DNA of 64,000 bases from Coriobacteriia bacterium (GTDB lineage Bacteria > Actinomycetota > Coriobacteriia > Coriobacteriales > UMGS124): the NCBI GenBank assembly GCA_018368455.1, contig JAGZEG010000006.1, positions 120,966-184,965 of the forward strand, given 5' to 3'. Shown here one piece after another: positions 50,885 through 60,178 of this stretch. Positions within the stretch are counted from its first letter, which is position 1; every line of letters starts with the position of its first letter. A model generated the notes under the pieces. That model was not told the origin of the DNA. It worked only from the letters and a program-made list of their open reading frames with translations, and ran no database searches. The translations under genes were made by a program, and so were the position numbers.

Positions 50885-52489
50885 CTAGTGGTGCATCGTC
50901 GGGAACCAGGACGTCGCCGCGGAGATGGCGTCGACCTTGGCGGCCTCGCGCTTCTCCTCGACAGGCGCCACGTACTTGGCCGCCGCCTTCTCGGGCGTGC
51001 CGTCGCCGCCGAGCGAGCCGAGCGGCAGGCCCATGACGAGCTTGATCTTGTCGGCCTCGGAGAGCTGCGACGGGTCGATGGAGCCGTCAGCCTGCACGGC
51101 CTTCGAGGGCGCGGGCTCCGGCTCGGGCGTGGCCGGCGCGTGCGGGGCGTGCGCCGTGGCGCCGCTCACCGTGTCGACGGCGGCCTCGGAGAGCTGCGTG
51201 GCCTGCGAGTCGTCGCCCTTGAGCGAGGCGGCGATGGCGCCGGCCAGCGCGTCGATCTGCTGGATGGCGCAGTCGTTGACGGCGCTCTTCACCGTGACGA
51301 CGTCACCCACCATCGTCATGCCGGGCATCTTGTCGGCCACGAGCTCGCGCATGAGCTCGCCCGAGTGCGGGTGCCACGTGCCGTTCTGCACGAACGAGAC
51401 GTGACGGTTGCGCATGTGGTGGTCGGCCAGGTCCTCGAGCAGGTCGCGCATCTTCGTGAAGATGCCGTCGTTGTACGTGACGCTGGCGAACACGAGGTGG
51501 CTGCAGCGGAACGCCTCGGCCACGAGATAGCTGACGTCGGTCTTCGAGACGTCGTACACCTTGACGTCGCGCACGCCGGCGGCGGACAGCTTGGACGCCA
51601 GGATGTTGGCCGCGTTCTCCGTGCCGCCGTAGATGGAGCCGCAGAAGACAGCGACGGCGTTGTCCTCGGGCTCGTACGTGCTCCACGTGTTGTACTTGTT
51701 GATGTACCAGCCGAGGTCCGTGCGCCAGATGGGGCCGTGGGCCGGGCAGACGCGCTGGAGCTGCAGGTCAGCGGCCTTCTTGAGGACGTCCTGCACGTAG
51801 GGGCCGTACTTGCCCACGATGTTGCAGTAGTAGCGGCGGGCGTCGTCGAGCCACTCGTCAGCGAAGTTGACCTGGTCGGCGTAGATGTTGCCGTCGAGCG
51901 CGCCGAACGTGCCGAACGCGTCGGCCGAGAACAGCGTGCCGCTCACGGCGTCGTACGTCATCATGACCTCGGGCCAGTGCACCCACGGGGCCTCGATGAA
52001 GCTCAGCTCGTGCTTGCCCAGCTCAACGGTGTCGCCCTCGAGCACCGTGATGCAGCGCGCCTTCTCGGCGGCCGAGAAGAACTGGCCGATGAACTTGGCG
52101 GCCAGCGGCGAGCACAGCACCTTGGCCTGCGGGTAGCGAGCGAGCACCTGACCGAGCGCATAGCTGTGGTCGGGCTCCATGTGGTTCACGACGACGTAGT
52201 CGATGGCGCGGCCGTTGAGCACGGCGTCGACGTTCTCGAAGAACTGGCCGGCGACGGCCTTGTCAGCCGTGTCGATGAGCGCAACCTTGTCGTCGACGAC
52301 AACGTACGAGTTGTAGGAGACGCCGCGCTCGAGCGGGTAGTGGTTCTCGAACAGGGCGAGGCGCTTGTCGGAGCCGCCCACCCAGTAGATGTCCTCAGTG
52401 ATCTTGCGGGCGGCAGATCCGCCCACGAACATATCGTCCTGCGCCTTGACGGTCAGCGCGGAACCGGTGCACGCGCAACCCTCTGCCAT
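50885..52489 (-). CDS. Flavodiiron protein with long C-terminal extension
   Basis: Reduces O2 to water or NO to N2O in anaerobes, using electrons usually from rubredoxin. The 534-residue protein has a metallo-beta-lactamase-type diiron domain (H103-x-E105-x-D107-H108 in NHMEPDHSY; HWPEVMMTYD; CPAHGPIWR) and a flavodoxin domain (AVFCGSIYGGTENAANILASKL). A tail from about residue 436 is Ala/Pro/Glu-rich and holds DTVSGAT (439-445) and DAISAAT (520-526), which resemble flavin-attachment motifs. ATG 52489 is set by homology with GAGGGGAG upstream. It is monocistronic. Confidence 0.93.
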   Translation of the reverse strand: MAEGCACTGSALTVKAQDDMFVGGSAARKITEDIYWVGGSDKRLALFENHYPLERGVSYNSYVVVDDKVALIDTADKAVAGQFFENVDAVLNGRAIDYVVVNHMEPDHSYALGQVLARYPQAKVLCSPLAAKFIGQFFSAAEKARCITVLEGDTVELGKHELSFIEAPWVHWPEVMMTYDAVSGTLFSADAFGTFGALDGNIYADQVNFADEWLDDARRYYCNIVGKYGPYVQDVLKKAADLQLQRVCPAHGPIWRTDLGWYINKYNTWSTYEPEDNAVAVFCGSIYGGTENAANILASKLSAAGVRDVKVYDVSKTDVSYLVAEAFRCSHLVFASVTYNDGIFTKMRDLLEDLADHHMRNRHVSFVQNGTWHPHSGELMRELVADKMPGMTMVGDVVTVKSAVNDCAIQQIDALAGAIAASLKGDDSQATQLSEAAVDTVSGATAHAPHAPATPEPEPAPSKAVQADGSIDPSQLSEADKIKLVMGLPLGSLGGDGTPEKAAAKYVAPVEEKREAAKVDAISAATSWFPTMHH

Positions 52490-52771
52490 TGTCGTCTGGC
52501 TCCCCTCAATACAGTGGACGCTTTTCCGGGAGGTACCGGCATGCCCCACGACAAGCTCCGACGTAGCCGCCGCGCCACGTGCCGGACTCCTCCGCTTGTA
52601 TAGCGTAGCTTCTAAGTAGGCTTTGCGCGCACCGCCCACCGAGCGGCGCGGGAAAATCACGGAGGAGAAAGGGGTCTGCGGGCACGACCCTCACGCTGAA
52701 AGGAGTTTCAGGGCCAAAGGGGTAGAATAGGCAGGTTACTGCCTTTATTCCGATTCTGAGGGAGATCATAC
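52490..52771. promoter_or_regulatory. Divergent region, flavodiiron gene / foldase gene
   Basis: A 282-bp gap. CTGAAAGGAGTTTCAG near 52696 is a small dyad. TAGAAT (52723-52728) is a possible -10 for the rightward foldase gene, without a clear -35. Nothing is recognised for the leftward gene. Confidence 0.4.
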
Positions 52772-54172
52772 ATGGCACGTACGTCTTCGTCCCACGTGTC
52801 CCGCCGCACGATCCTGTGCCGCTCGGGCATCGCCGCCGCCCTTCTTGCGGGCGCCCTTTCCCTGCCCCTGCTGGGCGGCTGCGGCACCACCTCCGAAACG
52901 AACGCCCCCGCGTCGCCGAGCACCGCGTCCGTAAGCAGCACGGCGAGCTCGGACGCAGCTTCTAGCTCGACCGACGGCGAGGTTTCCACGAGCCCTGCCG
53001 CCGCCAGCGCCTCGAGCATGCGCGACGCCGCCGCCAAGGCCGGTGCCTCTTCCTCGACAGCCGACGGCTCTGCCGGCGCCGACAGCTCGTCTATAGTCGA
53101 CAACTTCTCCTACAGCGACTACCTCGACGACACGGGACGCTGGACGGGCTTTGACGCCGCGAGCTACGTGACGCTGCCCGCTGACTACGCCGCCATCCCC
53201 GTGCCCCAGAGCATGGTCGTGCCGACCGACGACAACGTCCAGCAGCAGATCGACAGCATCATCTCCTCGTACGGCGTCCAGAACGAGGTCACGGACCGCG
53301 CCGTGGCCGACGGCGACACCGTCAACATCGACTATGTCGGCAAGATCGACGGCCAGGAGTTCGACGGCGGCTCGACCGGCGGCAAGGGCACGACGGTCAC
53401 GATCGGCGTCACGCAGTACATCGACGACTTCCTCGAGCAGCTCGTGGGCCACAAGCCCGGCGAGACGTTCGACATCGAGGTCACGTTCCCCGAGACGTAC
53501 GGCGTCGACGAGCTCAACGGCAAGGACGCCACGTTCACGGTCACGATCAACTACATCTCCGAGACGAGCCTGCCCAACGTCACCGACGAGTGGGTGGCGT
53601 CGACGGTGGGCAAGACGTACGGTTGGACGAGCATCGAGGACATGCGCACCGGCGTCAGGGACTCGCTGCTCCAGAACAACCTGACGTCGTACGTGCAGAG
53701 CTACGTGCTCAACACCGCCGAGGTCTCCGGGATCCCGCAGGAGATGCTCGACGCCCAGACGAAGTTCTACGTGGCGCACTACCGCGGCATGGCGAACGCC
53801 TACGGCATGGACTTCGCGAACATGCTGCAGATGATGGGCGCCAGCGACGAGGCCGACCTCATCGAGAAGAGCGCGTCGAGCATCGAGTCTCTCGCGCGCC
53901 AGTTCCTCGTGTTCCAGGCCGTGGCCGACGACGCCGGTCTGTCGGTGAGCGACGACGAGGCCCGCGCGTACCTGGCCAGCGCCCTGGGCGCCACGACCGA
54001 CGAGGCCATCGACAACTACCTCGCGCAGTACGGCATGGAGTACGCCAAGATGAACGCCCTGACGCAGAAGGTCACCAACCTGCTCGTGAGCGGCGCGCAC
54101 CTCGTCGACGATAGCGGCGAGACCGGCGCCAGCTCCGCGGCCGACGCATCCGCCGCCGCAGACGCCCGCTAG
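52772..54172 (+). CDS. Trigger-factor-like peptidyl-prolyl isomerase lipoprotein
   Basis: Probable foldase on the outer membrane face. The 466-residue protein has a leader with SRRTIL, a hydrophobic stretch and lipobox LLGGC (C37), followed by about 80 residues of Ser/Ala/Thr-rich linker. Residues about 140-265 contain an FKBP-type domain (VADGDTVNIDYVGKIDGQEFDGGSTGGKGTTVTIG, FLEQLVGHKPGETFDIEVTFPETYG). The remaining part is helical, resembling the trigger factor C-terminal cradle (LPNVTDEWVASTVGKTYGWTSIEDMRTGVRDSLL). Clients are unknown. It is monocistronic and convergent with the flavoprotein gene. Confidence 0.85.
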   Translation: MARTSSSHVSRRTILCRSGIAAALLAGALSLPLLGGCGTTSETNAPASPSTASVSSTASSDAASSSTDGEVSTSPAAASASSMRDAAAKAGASSSTADGSAGADSSSIVDNFSYSDYLDDTGRWTGFDAASYVTLPADYAAIPVPQSMVVPTDDNVQQQIDSIISSYGVQNEVTDRAVADGDTVNIDYVGKIDGQEFDGGSTGGKGTTVTIGVTQYIDDFLEQLVGHKPGETFDIEVTFPETYGVDELNGKDATFTVTINYISETSLPNVTDEWVASTVGKTYGWTSIEDMRTGVRDSLLQNNLTSYVQSYVLNTAEVSGIPQEMLDAQTKFYVAHYRGMANAYGMDFANMLQMMGASDEADLIEKSASSIESLARQFLVFQAVADDAGLSVSDDEARAYLASALGATTDEAIDNYLAQYGMEYAKMNALTQKVTNLLVSGAHLVDDSGETGASSAADASAAADAR

Positions 54173-54181
54173 GCGCAAAGA

Positions 54182-54220
54182 GCGGCCCCGGGGCAGAGAG
54201 CGCTTCCGCCCCGGGGCCGC
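54182..54220. terminator. Bidirectional terminator-like hairpin
   Basis: GCGGCCCCGGGGC pairs perfectly with GCCCCGGGGCCGC around a 13-base loop between two convergent genes. No T-tract is present on either strand. Confidence 0.6.
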
Positions 54221-54225
54221 AAGCC

Positions 54226-55737
54226 CTACTTACCGGCCGCAGCGTTCTGACCGGCGATGCGGCCCATCGTCGCGGCAGTGCAGACCGTCCAGCCCGCAGC
54301 GACGTTCCACTCGCACACCTCGCCGGCCGCATACAGGCCCGGGATCGGCACGAACGCGTCGCCCTCCTCGCCCGGCGCCTTGAGACGAAGAACGCGCGCG
54401 TCGGCGTCCGTCTTGAGGCCGCCCGTCGTGACGTTGGTGATGACCGTGACAGCGACAGCGTAGAACGGGCCGCTCATCGGCACCATGTCGTCAACCGGGC
54501 GCCCGAAGTCCTCATCAACGCCCGCCGCAACAAAGCCGTCGTAGCGTTCCGCCGTCGCATCGACTGCCGCCGCATCGAGCCCGAGCGCCGCAGCCGCCTC
54601 GCCCGGCGTCTCGAACGGCACCCAGTCAAACGTCGGGGCAGCCGCGAGCTCCGCGATTGCCTCCGAAGTCGGCAGGAGGTAGACGACAGGCGCGCCCTGC
54701 TCGTTTTGCTTGCGCAGCGTCGCCCGCTGAACCTCGCGGCTCAGGAACTCCATGCCCTCGTTGCAGAAGCGGTTGCCCGTCGCGTCCAGCAGGATGCCGT
54801 GCAGGCGCCCCGTGTAGTCGAGCGTCACGACCGTCTTCGTGCCCATACCACCCAGCGAGTACATCATCGGCTGGTAGGCAGTGCGCGTGACGTGCGCACC
54901 GATCGCCTGGCCCATGACCAGGCCGTCACCGGTCATGCCCGAGGCAGACGTCGGCATAAGGTTCGCGTTCTCGGGGTCGAGAGCAACGAGTAGGCCTGCG
55001 TTGGCACCGTAGCCGCCCGTCGCGAGCACAACACCCCCGGCGGCGGCGATGCGCACAGGCGCGTCAACCGGCCCGGCAACGACGCCCACGACACGGCCGC
55101 CCTCGACGACGAGCTGCGTGACGGGCGTACCCGTGCGTACGTCGACGCCCTCCTTGACGGCGACGTCGGCGAGGGTCGTCATCATCGCGGCGCCCTTGCC
55201 CACGACTTGGTGGATGGCGGGCAGGTCGGTGTAGTTGAAGCGCGGGGAAACGTCTTCCTCAAACGGAACGCCCAGCTCAGCCATCCAGTCGATCGTCTCG
55301 CCACAGCGATCGGCCGCAACGCGGGCCACGGCTGGGTCGTGCGGGCCATACCAGTCCGGATGTGCCATGAACAGAGCGTACGTCTCATCGGCGGTCAGGT
55401 CGATGCCCTGCGCCTTTGCGAGCTTCGTGCCCCAGCCGCCCAAAATGCCGTCGCACGCCATCGAATCGCCGCCGACGATGTCCGTCTTCTCGAGCAACAG
55501 CGTGGATGCGCCGGCGCGCACGGCCTCGATGGCCGCAGCGTGGCCAGCCGCACCGGAACCCACGACGATGACGTCGAACTCCTCGTCCCAGGGAGCGTCC
55601 GCAGCGGCGCTCTTCTCGGCTGCCTGGGCCACAGCACCAACCAGCCCCACGCTCATCACGCCCGCCGCCGCAAGCGCCCCCGCACCACCGACAAACGAAC
55701 GCCGCGAGACCTCGCTGCCCCTTGTTTCTTGCGTCAC
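54226..55737 (-). CDS. Tat-exported FAD-dependent fumarate-reductase-like flavoprotein
   Basis: Extracytoplasmic reductase of the fumarate reductase/succinate dehydrogenase flavoprotein family, 503 residues. The leader has SRRSFVGG (R12, R13) and a hydrophobic region, then the FAD-binding motif VIVVGSGAAGHAAAIEAV, the GGDSMACDGILGGWG contact, and the C-terminal GLYAAGEVCEWNVAAGWTVCTAATMGRIAG. It lacks the FMN-bind and cytochrome domains that some relatives carry, so its electron donor is not encoded in cis. Substrates of relatives range from fumarate and urocanate to acrylates and other enoates. GTG start with AAGGGG six bases upstream. It is monocistronic. Confidence 0.9.
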   Translation of the reverse strand: MTQETRGSEVSRRSFVGGAGALAAAGVMSVGLVGAVAQAAEKSAAADAPWDEEFDVIVVGSGAAGHAAAIEAVRAGASTLLLEKTDIVGGDSMACDGILGGWGTKLAKAQGIDLTADETYALFMAHPDWYGPHDPAVARVAADRCGETIDWMAELGVPFEEDVSPRFNYTDLPAIHQVVGKGAAMMTTLADVAVKEGVDVRTGTPVTQLVVEGGRVVGVVAGPVDAPVRIAAAGGVVLATGGYGANAGLLVALDPENANLMPTSASGMTGDGLVMGQAIGAHVTRTAYQPMMYSLGGMGTKTVVTLDYTGRLHGILLDATGNRFCNEGMEFLSREVQRATLRKQNEQGAPVVYLLPTSEAIAELAAAPTFDWVPFETPGEAAAALGLDAAAVDATAERYDGFVAAGVDEDFGRPVDDMVPMSGPFYAVAVTVITNVTTGGLKTDADARVLRLKAPGEEGDAFVPIPGLYAAGEVCEWNVAAGWTVCTAATMGRIAGQNAAAGK

Positions 55738-56200
55738 AGCAAACCCCTTCCCCTGTTAGCGAGTGCACTCCCAACTACGGGCGGCACCCTCCCCAAAGCG
55801 CGGGTCAACGCCCGCGCCGGCCGGGCCCCTTTTGCCCGGCGTGCCTCGACTCCCCCTTGCTCGAGACCTCTCCATTCTACGTCTGCCCCGAGGCCCGGAG
55901 CGCCCATGCGACCCGCGAGTTTCATGCGTCTCCCGACAGCCGGCGCCCCCATAACGCGCCGCGCCCGGAGAGCACCCCGCAAGGCAGCCCGCGGCGCCGC
56001 ATTGTCGCCAGATTGTGCGGATTGGGAGACGGGCGTGTGAACGGCCTCCCACTTGCCGAGAGCATCCACCTTGTGCCTAGCGCATGGAGATGTCGCCTCA
56101 CCTGCCGCGATATGATGGCGCGACCGTATGTTACGGGGACGTAACGACTGGCGCGCGTCACGCGCCGTCCCGAGCGTACCGATCAGGAGAGGGAGACTAC
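55738..56200. other. Divergent intergenic region, flavoprotein / pyruvate:ferredoxin oxidoreductase
   Basis: A 463-bp gap. TATGAT (56111-56116) could be a -10 for the rightward gene. The dyad GTTAC-N6-GTAAC (about 56132-56147) lies just downstream and could be an operator. The first 250 bp shows nothing recognisable. Confidence 0.4.
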
Positions 56201-59200
56201 ATGGCGCGATCGTTCAAGTCGATGGACGGCAACACGGCTGCCGCACACGTCTCGTACGCGTTTACCGAGGTGGCGGGCATCTACCCCATCACGCCGTCGA
56301 GCCCCATGGCCGACTACGTCGACCAGTGGGCCGCCAACGGCCGCAAGAACATCTTCGGCTCCACAGTGAAGGTCGTCGAGATGGAGTCGGAGGGCGGAGC
56401 GGCCGGCATGGTGCACGGCTCGCTGGCAACCGGCGCCCTCACGAGCACGTACACGGCCTCGCAGGGCCTGCTGCTCATGATTCCCAACATGTACAAGATC
56501 GCCGCCGAGGAGCTGCCCGGCGTGTTCCACGTCAGCGCGCGCACCGTCGCGACGCAGGCGCTCAACATCTTCGGCGACCATTCCGACGTCATGGCCTGCC
56601 GCCAGACAGGCTTCGCCATGCTGGCCGAGGGCAACGTCCAGGAGGTCATGGACCTCTCGGCCGTCGCCCACCTCGCCGCGCTCGAAGGCCGCACGCCGTT
56701 CCTCAACTTCTTCGACGGCTTCCGCACGTCGCACGAGATCCAGAAGATCGCCGTGTGGGACTACGACGACCTCGCCGACATGTACGACTTCGAGGCCGCC
56801 AAGCGCTTCCGTGACAGCGCGCTCAACCCCGAGCACCCCAAGGCCATGGGCAGCCACGAGAACGGCGACATCTTCTTCCAGCACCGCGAGGCCTGCAACG
56901 CCCGCTACGACGCGCTGCCCGGCGTCGTCGAGGACTGCATGGCGCGCGTCAACGCCAAGATCGGCACGAACTACCAGCTGTTCAACTACTACGGCGCGCC
57001 CGACGCCGACCGCGTCATCGTGGCCATGGGCTCCATCTGCGACGTCGCCGAGGAGGTCATCGACTACCTCAACGCTCACGACGAGAAGGTCGGCCTCGTG
57101 AAGGTGCGCCTGTATCGCCCGTTCGTCGCCGAGAAGTTCGTCGAGGCACTGCCGACCACGGCCACGAAGATTGCCGTGCTCGACCGCACGAAGGAGCCGG
57201 GCTCGCTCGGTGAGCCGCTCTACCAGGACGTCGTGACCGCGCTCGTCGAGACGGGCCGCATCGCGGGGCTCACCGTCACGGGCGGCCGCTACGGCCTCGG
57301 CTCGAAGGACACGCCGCCCGCCTCGGTGTTCGCCGTCTACAGCGAGCTGGCCAAGGACGAGCCGCGCCGCGAGTTCACGATCGGCATCGTCGACGACGCC
57401 ACGCACCTCTCGCTGGACGAGGACCCTCACGCCCCCAACACGGCGGCTGCCGGCACGATCGAGTGCAAGTTCTGGGGCCTCGGCGGCGACGGCACCGTGG
57501 GCGCGAACAAGAACTCCATCAAGATCATCGGCGACCACACCGACAAGTACGTTCAGGCGTACTTCCAGTACGACTCGAAGAAGACGGGCGGCGTCACGAT
57601 CAGCCACCTGCGCTTCGGCGACTCCCCCATCCGCAGCCCGTACTACGTGAACAAGGCCGACTTCGTGGCGTGCCACAACCCGAGCTACATCACGAAGGGC
57701 TTCCGCATGGTGCAGGACGTCAAGCCCGGCGGCACGTTCCTCATCAACTGCCCGTGGGACCTCGCCGAGCTTGAGCATCACCTCAACGCCGAAGCCAAGC
57801 GCTACATCGCGGCCAACGACATCCAGCTCTACACCATCGACGCCATCGACCTGGCCGCCAAGGTGGGCATGGGCAAGCGCACGAACACCATCCTGCAGTC
57901 GGCGTTCTTCTCGCTGGCCAAGGTGCTGCCGCAGGAGGACGCGCTGCGCTACATGAAGGACGCGGCGACGAAGAGCTACCTCAAGAAGGGCCAGGACGTC
58001 GTCGACAAGAACCACAAGGCCATCGACGCCGGCGCCACGGCTTACACGAAGGTCGACGTGCCCGCCAGCTGGGCTAGTGCCACCGACGACGCCCAGGAGC
58101 GCATGCTCGAGGGCCGTCTCAAGACCGTCGAGCTCGTGAAGAACATCATGGAGCCCGTTGCCGTCATGAACGGCGACAGCCTGCCCGTCTCCGTGTTCGT
58201 GGACTACGCCGACGGCAGCTGGCCGCTGGGCGCCTCGGCCTACGAGAAGCGCGGCGTGGCCGTCACGGCGCCGGTGTGGGACGCCGAGAAGTGCATCCAG
58301 TGCAACAGCTGCTCCTACGTGTGCCCGCACGCCACGATCCGCCCGTTCGCGCTCAGCGCCGACGAGGCCGCAGCGGCCCCCGAGGTCACGAAGCTCGTGG
58401 CGGCGCGCGGCCCCAAGGCCAAGGCAGCTGGCTACCAGTACACGATGGCCATCTCGCCGCTGGACTGCATGGGCTGCACGCTGTGCGTCGGCGCCTGCCC
58501 CTCTGATGCGCTGACGATGGTGGAGGCCGAGGGCCAACTACCCCAGCAGGAGGCGTTCGACTACTGCGTCGCGCATGTGGCGCCCAAGCCCGAGCTTGAG
58601 GGCACGAGCGTCAAGGACAGCCAGTTCAAGCAGCCCTACCTCGAGTTCTCCGGCTCGTGCGCCGGTTGCGCCGAGACGTCGTACGCGCGCCTCGTCACGC
58701 AGCTGTTCGGCGACCGCATGTTCATCGCCAACGCGACGGGCTGCTCGTCCATCTGGGGCAACCCCGCCGCGACGTCGCCCTACACCGTCAACAAGCAGGG
58801 CCACGGTCCGGCGTGGAACAACTCGCTGTTCGAGGACAACGCCGAGCACGGCATGGGCATGCTCGTGGGCTACGAGGCCGTGCGTACCGAGCAGTACGAG
58901 AAGAGCTGGGAGCTCGTGAAGCTCGCCGAGGCGGCGGGCGATAACGCGCTGGCCGGCGCGGCCCATGCGTGGCTCGACGCCGTGGGCAAGGCAGCCGAAA
59001 GCCGCACGACGGCCGACGCCTACATCGCTGAGCTCTCGCGCGTCGCGGGTGCTGACGGCGAGCTCGGCATGCTGGCGAGCGCGATTCTCGAGCGTAAGGA
59101 CCACCTGTCGAAGAAGTCTGTCTGGATCTTCGGCGGCGACGGCTGGGCCTACGACATCGGCTACGGCGGCCTCGACCACGTGCTGGCCAGCGGCTTCGAC

Positions 59201-59764
59201 GTCAACGTGTTCGTATTCGACACCGAGGTGTACTCCAACACGGGCGGTCAGGCTTCCAAGGCGTCCAACATCGGCCAGGTGGCTCAGTTCGCCGCCGCCG
59301 GCAAGGACATGAAGAAGAAGAGCCTCGCCGAGATCGCGATGAGCTACGGCTACGTGTACGTGGCGCAGGTCGCTATGGGCGCCAAGCCGGCGCAGACGAT
59401 CAAGGCCATCGCCGAGGCCGAGGCCTACCCGGGCCCGTCGCTCATCATCGGCTACTCGCCGTGCGAAATGCACGCCATCAAGGGCGGCATGGCCAACTGC
59501 CAGGCGGAGATGAAGCGCGCCGTCGACTGCGGCTACTGGAACCTGTTCCGCTTCAACCCGGCGGCCGAGCCCGGCAAGAAGTTCATCCTCGATTCCAAGG
59601 AGCCGGCCGGCGGCTACCAGGAGTTCCTGATGAACGAGGCACGCTACAGCCGCCTGACCCGCGAGTTCCCGCAGCGCGCAGCCACGCTGTTCGAGCGCAA
59701 CGAGAAGGCGGCCATGGAGAGGTACGAGCATCTGACCCGCCTGCGCGACCTCCACGACGCGTAA
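56201..59764 (+). CDS. nifJ: Pyruvate:ferredoxin (flavodoxin) oxidoreductase
   Basis: Single-chain enzyme of 1187 residues that splits pyruvate to acetyl-CoA and CO2 and reduces ferredoxin. The N-terminal domain has MDGNTAAAHVSYAFTEVAGIYPITPSSPMADY. The gamma-type domain is near 430-620. Two [4Fe-4S] ferredoxin motifs are CIQCNSCSYVCPHATIRP and CMGCTLCVGACPSDAL. The C-terminal thiamine-diphosphate domain has CAGCAETSYARL, NATGCSSIWG and GDGWAYDIGYGGLDHVLA. The oxygen-sensitive cofactor set fits an anaerobe. ATG 56201 follows GGAGAGGGAG. It is monocistronic, with the hairpin repeat pair beginning right after its stop. Confidence 0.96.
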   Translation: MARSFKSMDGNTAAAHVSYAFTEVAGIYPITPSSPMADYVDQWAANGRKNIFGSTVKVVEMESEGGAAGMVHGSLATGALTSTYTASQGLLLMIPNMYKIAAEELPGVFHVSARTVATQALNIFGDHSDVMACRQTGFAMLAEGNVQEVMDLSAVAHLAALEGRTPFLNFFDGFRTSHEIQKIAVWDYDDLADMYDFEAAKRFRDSALNPEHPKAMGSHENGDIFFQHREACNARYDALPGVVEDCMARVNAKIGTNYQLFNYYGAPDADRVIVAMGSICDVAEEVIDYLNAHDEKVGLVKVRLYRPFVAEKFVEALPTTATKIAVLDRTKEPGSLGEPLYQDVVTALVETGRIAGLTVTGGRYGLGSKDTPPASVFAVYSELAKDEPRREFTIGIVDDATHLSLDEDPHAPNTAAAGTIECKFWGLGGDGTVGANKNSIKIIGDHTDKYVQAYFQYDSKKTGGVTISHLRFGDSPIRSPYYVNKADFVACHNPSYITKGFRMVQDVKPGGTFLINCPWDLAELEHHLNAEAKRYIAANDIQLYTIDAIDLAAKVGMGKRTNTILQSAFFSLAKVLPQEDALRYMKDAATKSYLKKGQDVVDKNHKAIDAGATAYTKVDVPASWASATDDAQERMLEGRLKTVELVKNIMEPVAVMNGDSLPVSVFVDYADGSWPLGASAYEKRGVAVTAPVWDAEKCIQCNSCSYVCPHATIRPFALSADEAAAAPEVTKLVAARGPKAKAAGYQYTMAISPLDCMGCTLCVGACPSDALTMVEAEGQLPQQEAFDYCVAHVAPKPELEGTSVKDSQFKQPYLEFSGSCAGCAETSYARLVTQLFGDRMFIANATGCSSIWGNPAATSPYTVNKQGHGPAWNNSLFEDNAEHGMGMLVGYEAVRTEQYEKSWELVKLAEAAGDNALAGAAHAWLDAVGKAAESRTTADAYIAELSRVAGADGELGMLASAILERKDHLSKKSVWIFGGDGWAYDIGYGGLDHVLASGFDVNVFVFDTEVYSNTGGQASKASNIGQVAQFAAAGKDMKKKSLAEIAMSYGYVYVAQVAMGAKPAQTIKAIAEAEAYPGPSLIIGYSPCEMHAIKGGMANCQAEMKRAVDCGYWNLFRFNPAAEPGKKFILDSKEPAGGYQEFLMNEARYSRLTREFPQRAATLFERNEKAAMERYEHLTRLRDLHDA

Positions 59765-59862
59765 GGTTCTGCAGCACTCCGTCTACTGCGTTGGGCCCGG
59801 GCTTACGTAGCGTTTAGTACGCTACGCCCGGGCCCGCCTTGTATCCGGGGCACTGCAAAACC
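59765..59862 (-). repeat. Structured hairpin repeat, copy 3, directly after a stop codon
   Basis: Third copy, on the opposite strand to copies 1 and 2. Inner arms are GGGCCCGGGC and GCCCGGGCCC, apex GTAGCG-TTTAGTA-CGCTAC as read on the plus strand, with loop strands TCTACTGCGTT and CGCCTTGTATC. Outer arms GGTTCTGCAGCACTCCG and CGGGGCACTGCAAAACC also pair. It begins at the base after the pyruvate:ferredoxin oxidoreductase stop codon. Confidence 0.87.
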
Positions 59863-59880
59863 TTACGGGCACCTCGCATC

Positions 59881-59965
59881 AGTTGCTCCATCTGCGGCAT
59901 TGCCCGGCGGCTTACGTAGCGTTTAGTACGCTACGCCGCCGGGCGCCTTGCATCTGGGGGACCTC
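59881..59965 (-). repeat. Structured hairpin repeat, copy 4
   Basis: Fourth copy, same orientation as copy 3, with its apex about 109 bp away. Inner arms are GCCCGGCGGC and GCCGCCGGGC, with the same apex GTAGCG-TTTAGTA-CGCTAC. The outer part is more degenerate (GATGCAAGGCG instead of GATACAAGGCG, and GCAGATGG in place of the usual strand), and the outer stem is weak. Confidence 0.83.
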
Positions 59966-60178
59966 TCGGGGCGCGCCATTGGTAAGACTTGCTACAAAAT
60001 GGGGCCTCGTGAATTTCGCTGATACGTTTTGTGGCGTTATGTATGACACGAGTGCCCCAGTAGGAATATGCGTAACGCTGTGAGCTGCGGCTTCTCGAAA
60101 GCCTCTGCGGACGCCCAGCCTCAAAAACGGTCGCTCATCGTACATAGCGCACGCTTTTGTAGCAGCCGATAACCGCCC
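59966..60178. other. Gene-free stretch before the restriction locus
   Basis: About 210 bp of lower-GC sequence between the repeats and the convergent end of the Res gene. AT content rises towards the restriction locus, marking the compositional boundary. No gene or hairpin is recognised. Confidence 0.4.

Noticed and set aside
56183..59755. Two long minus-strand frames (784 and 405 codons)
   Set aside because: Antisense to the pyruvate:ferredoxin oxidoreductase, which matches its family over its full length.
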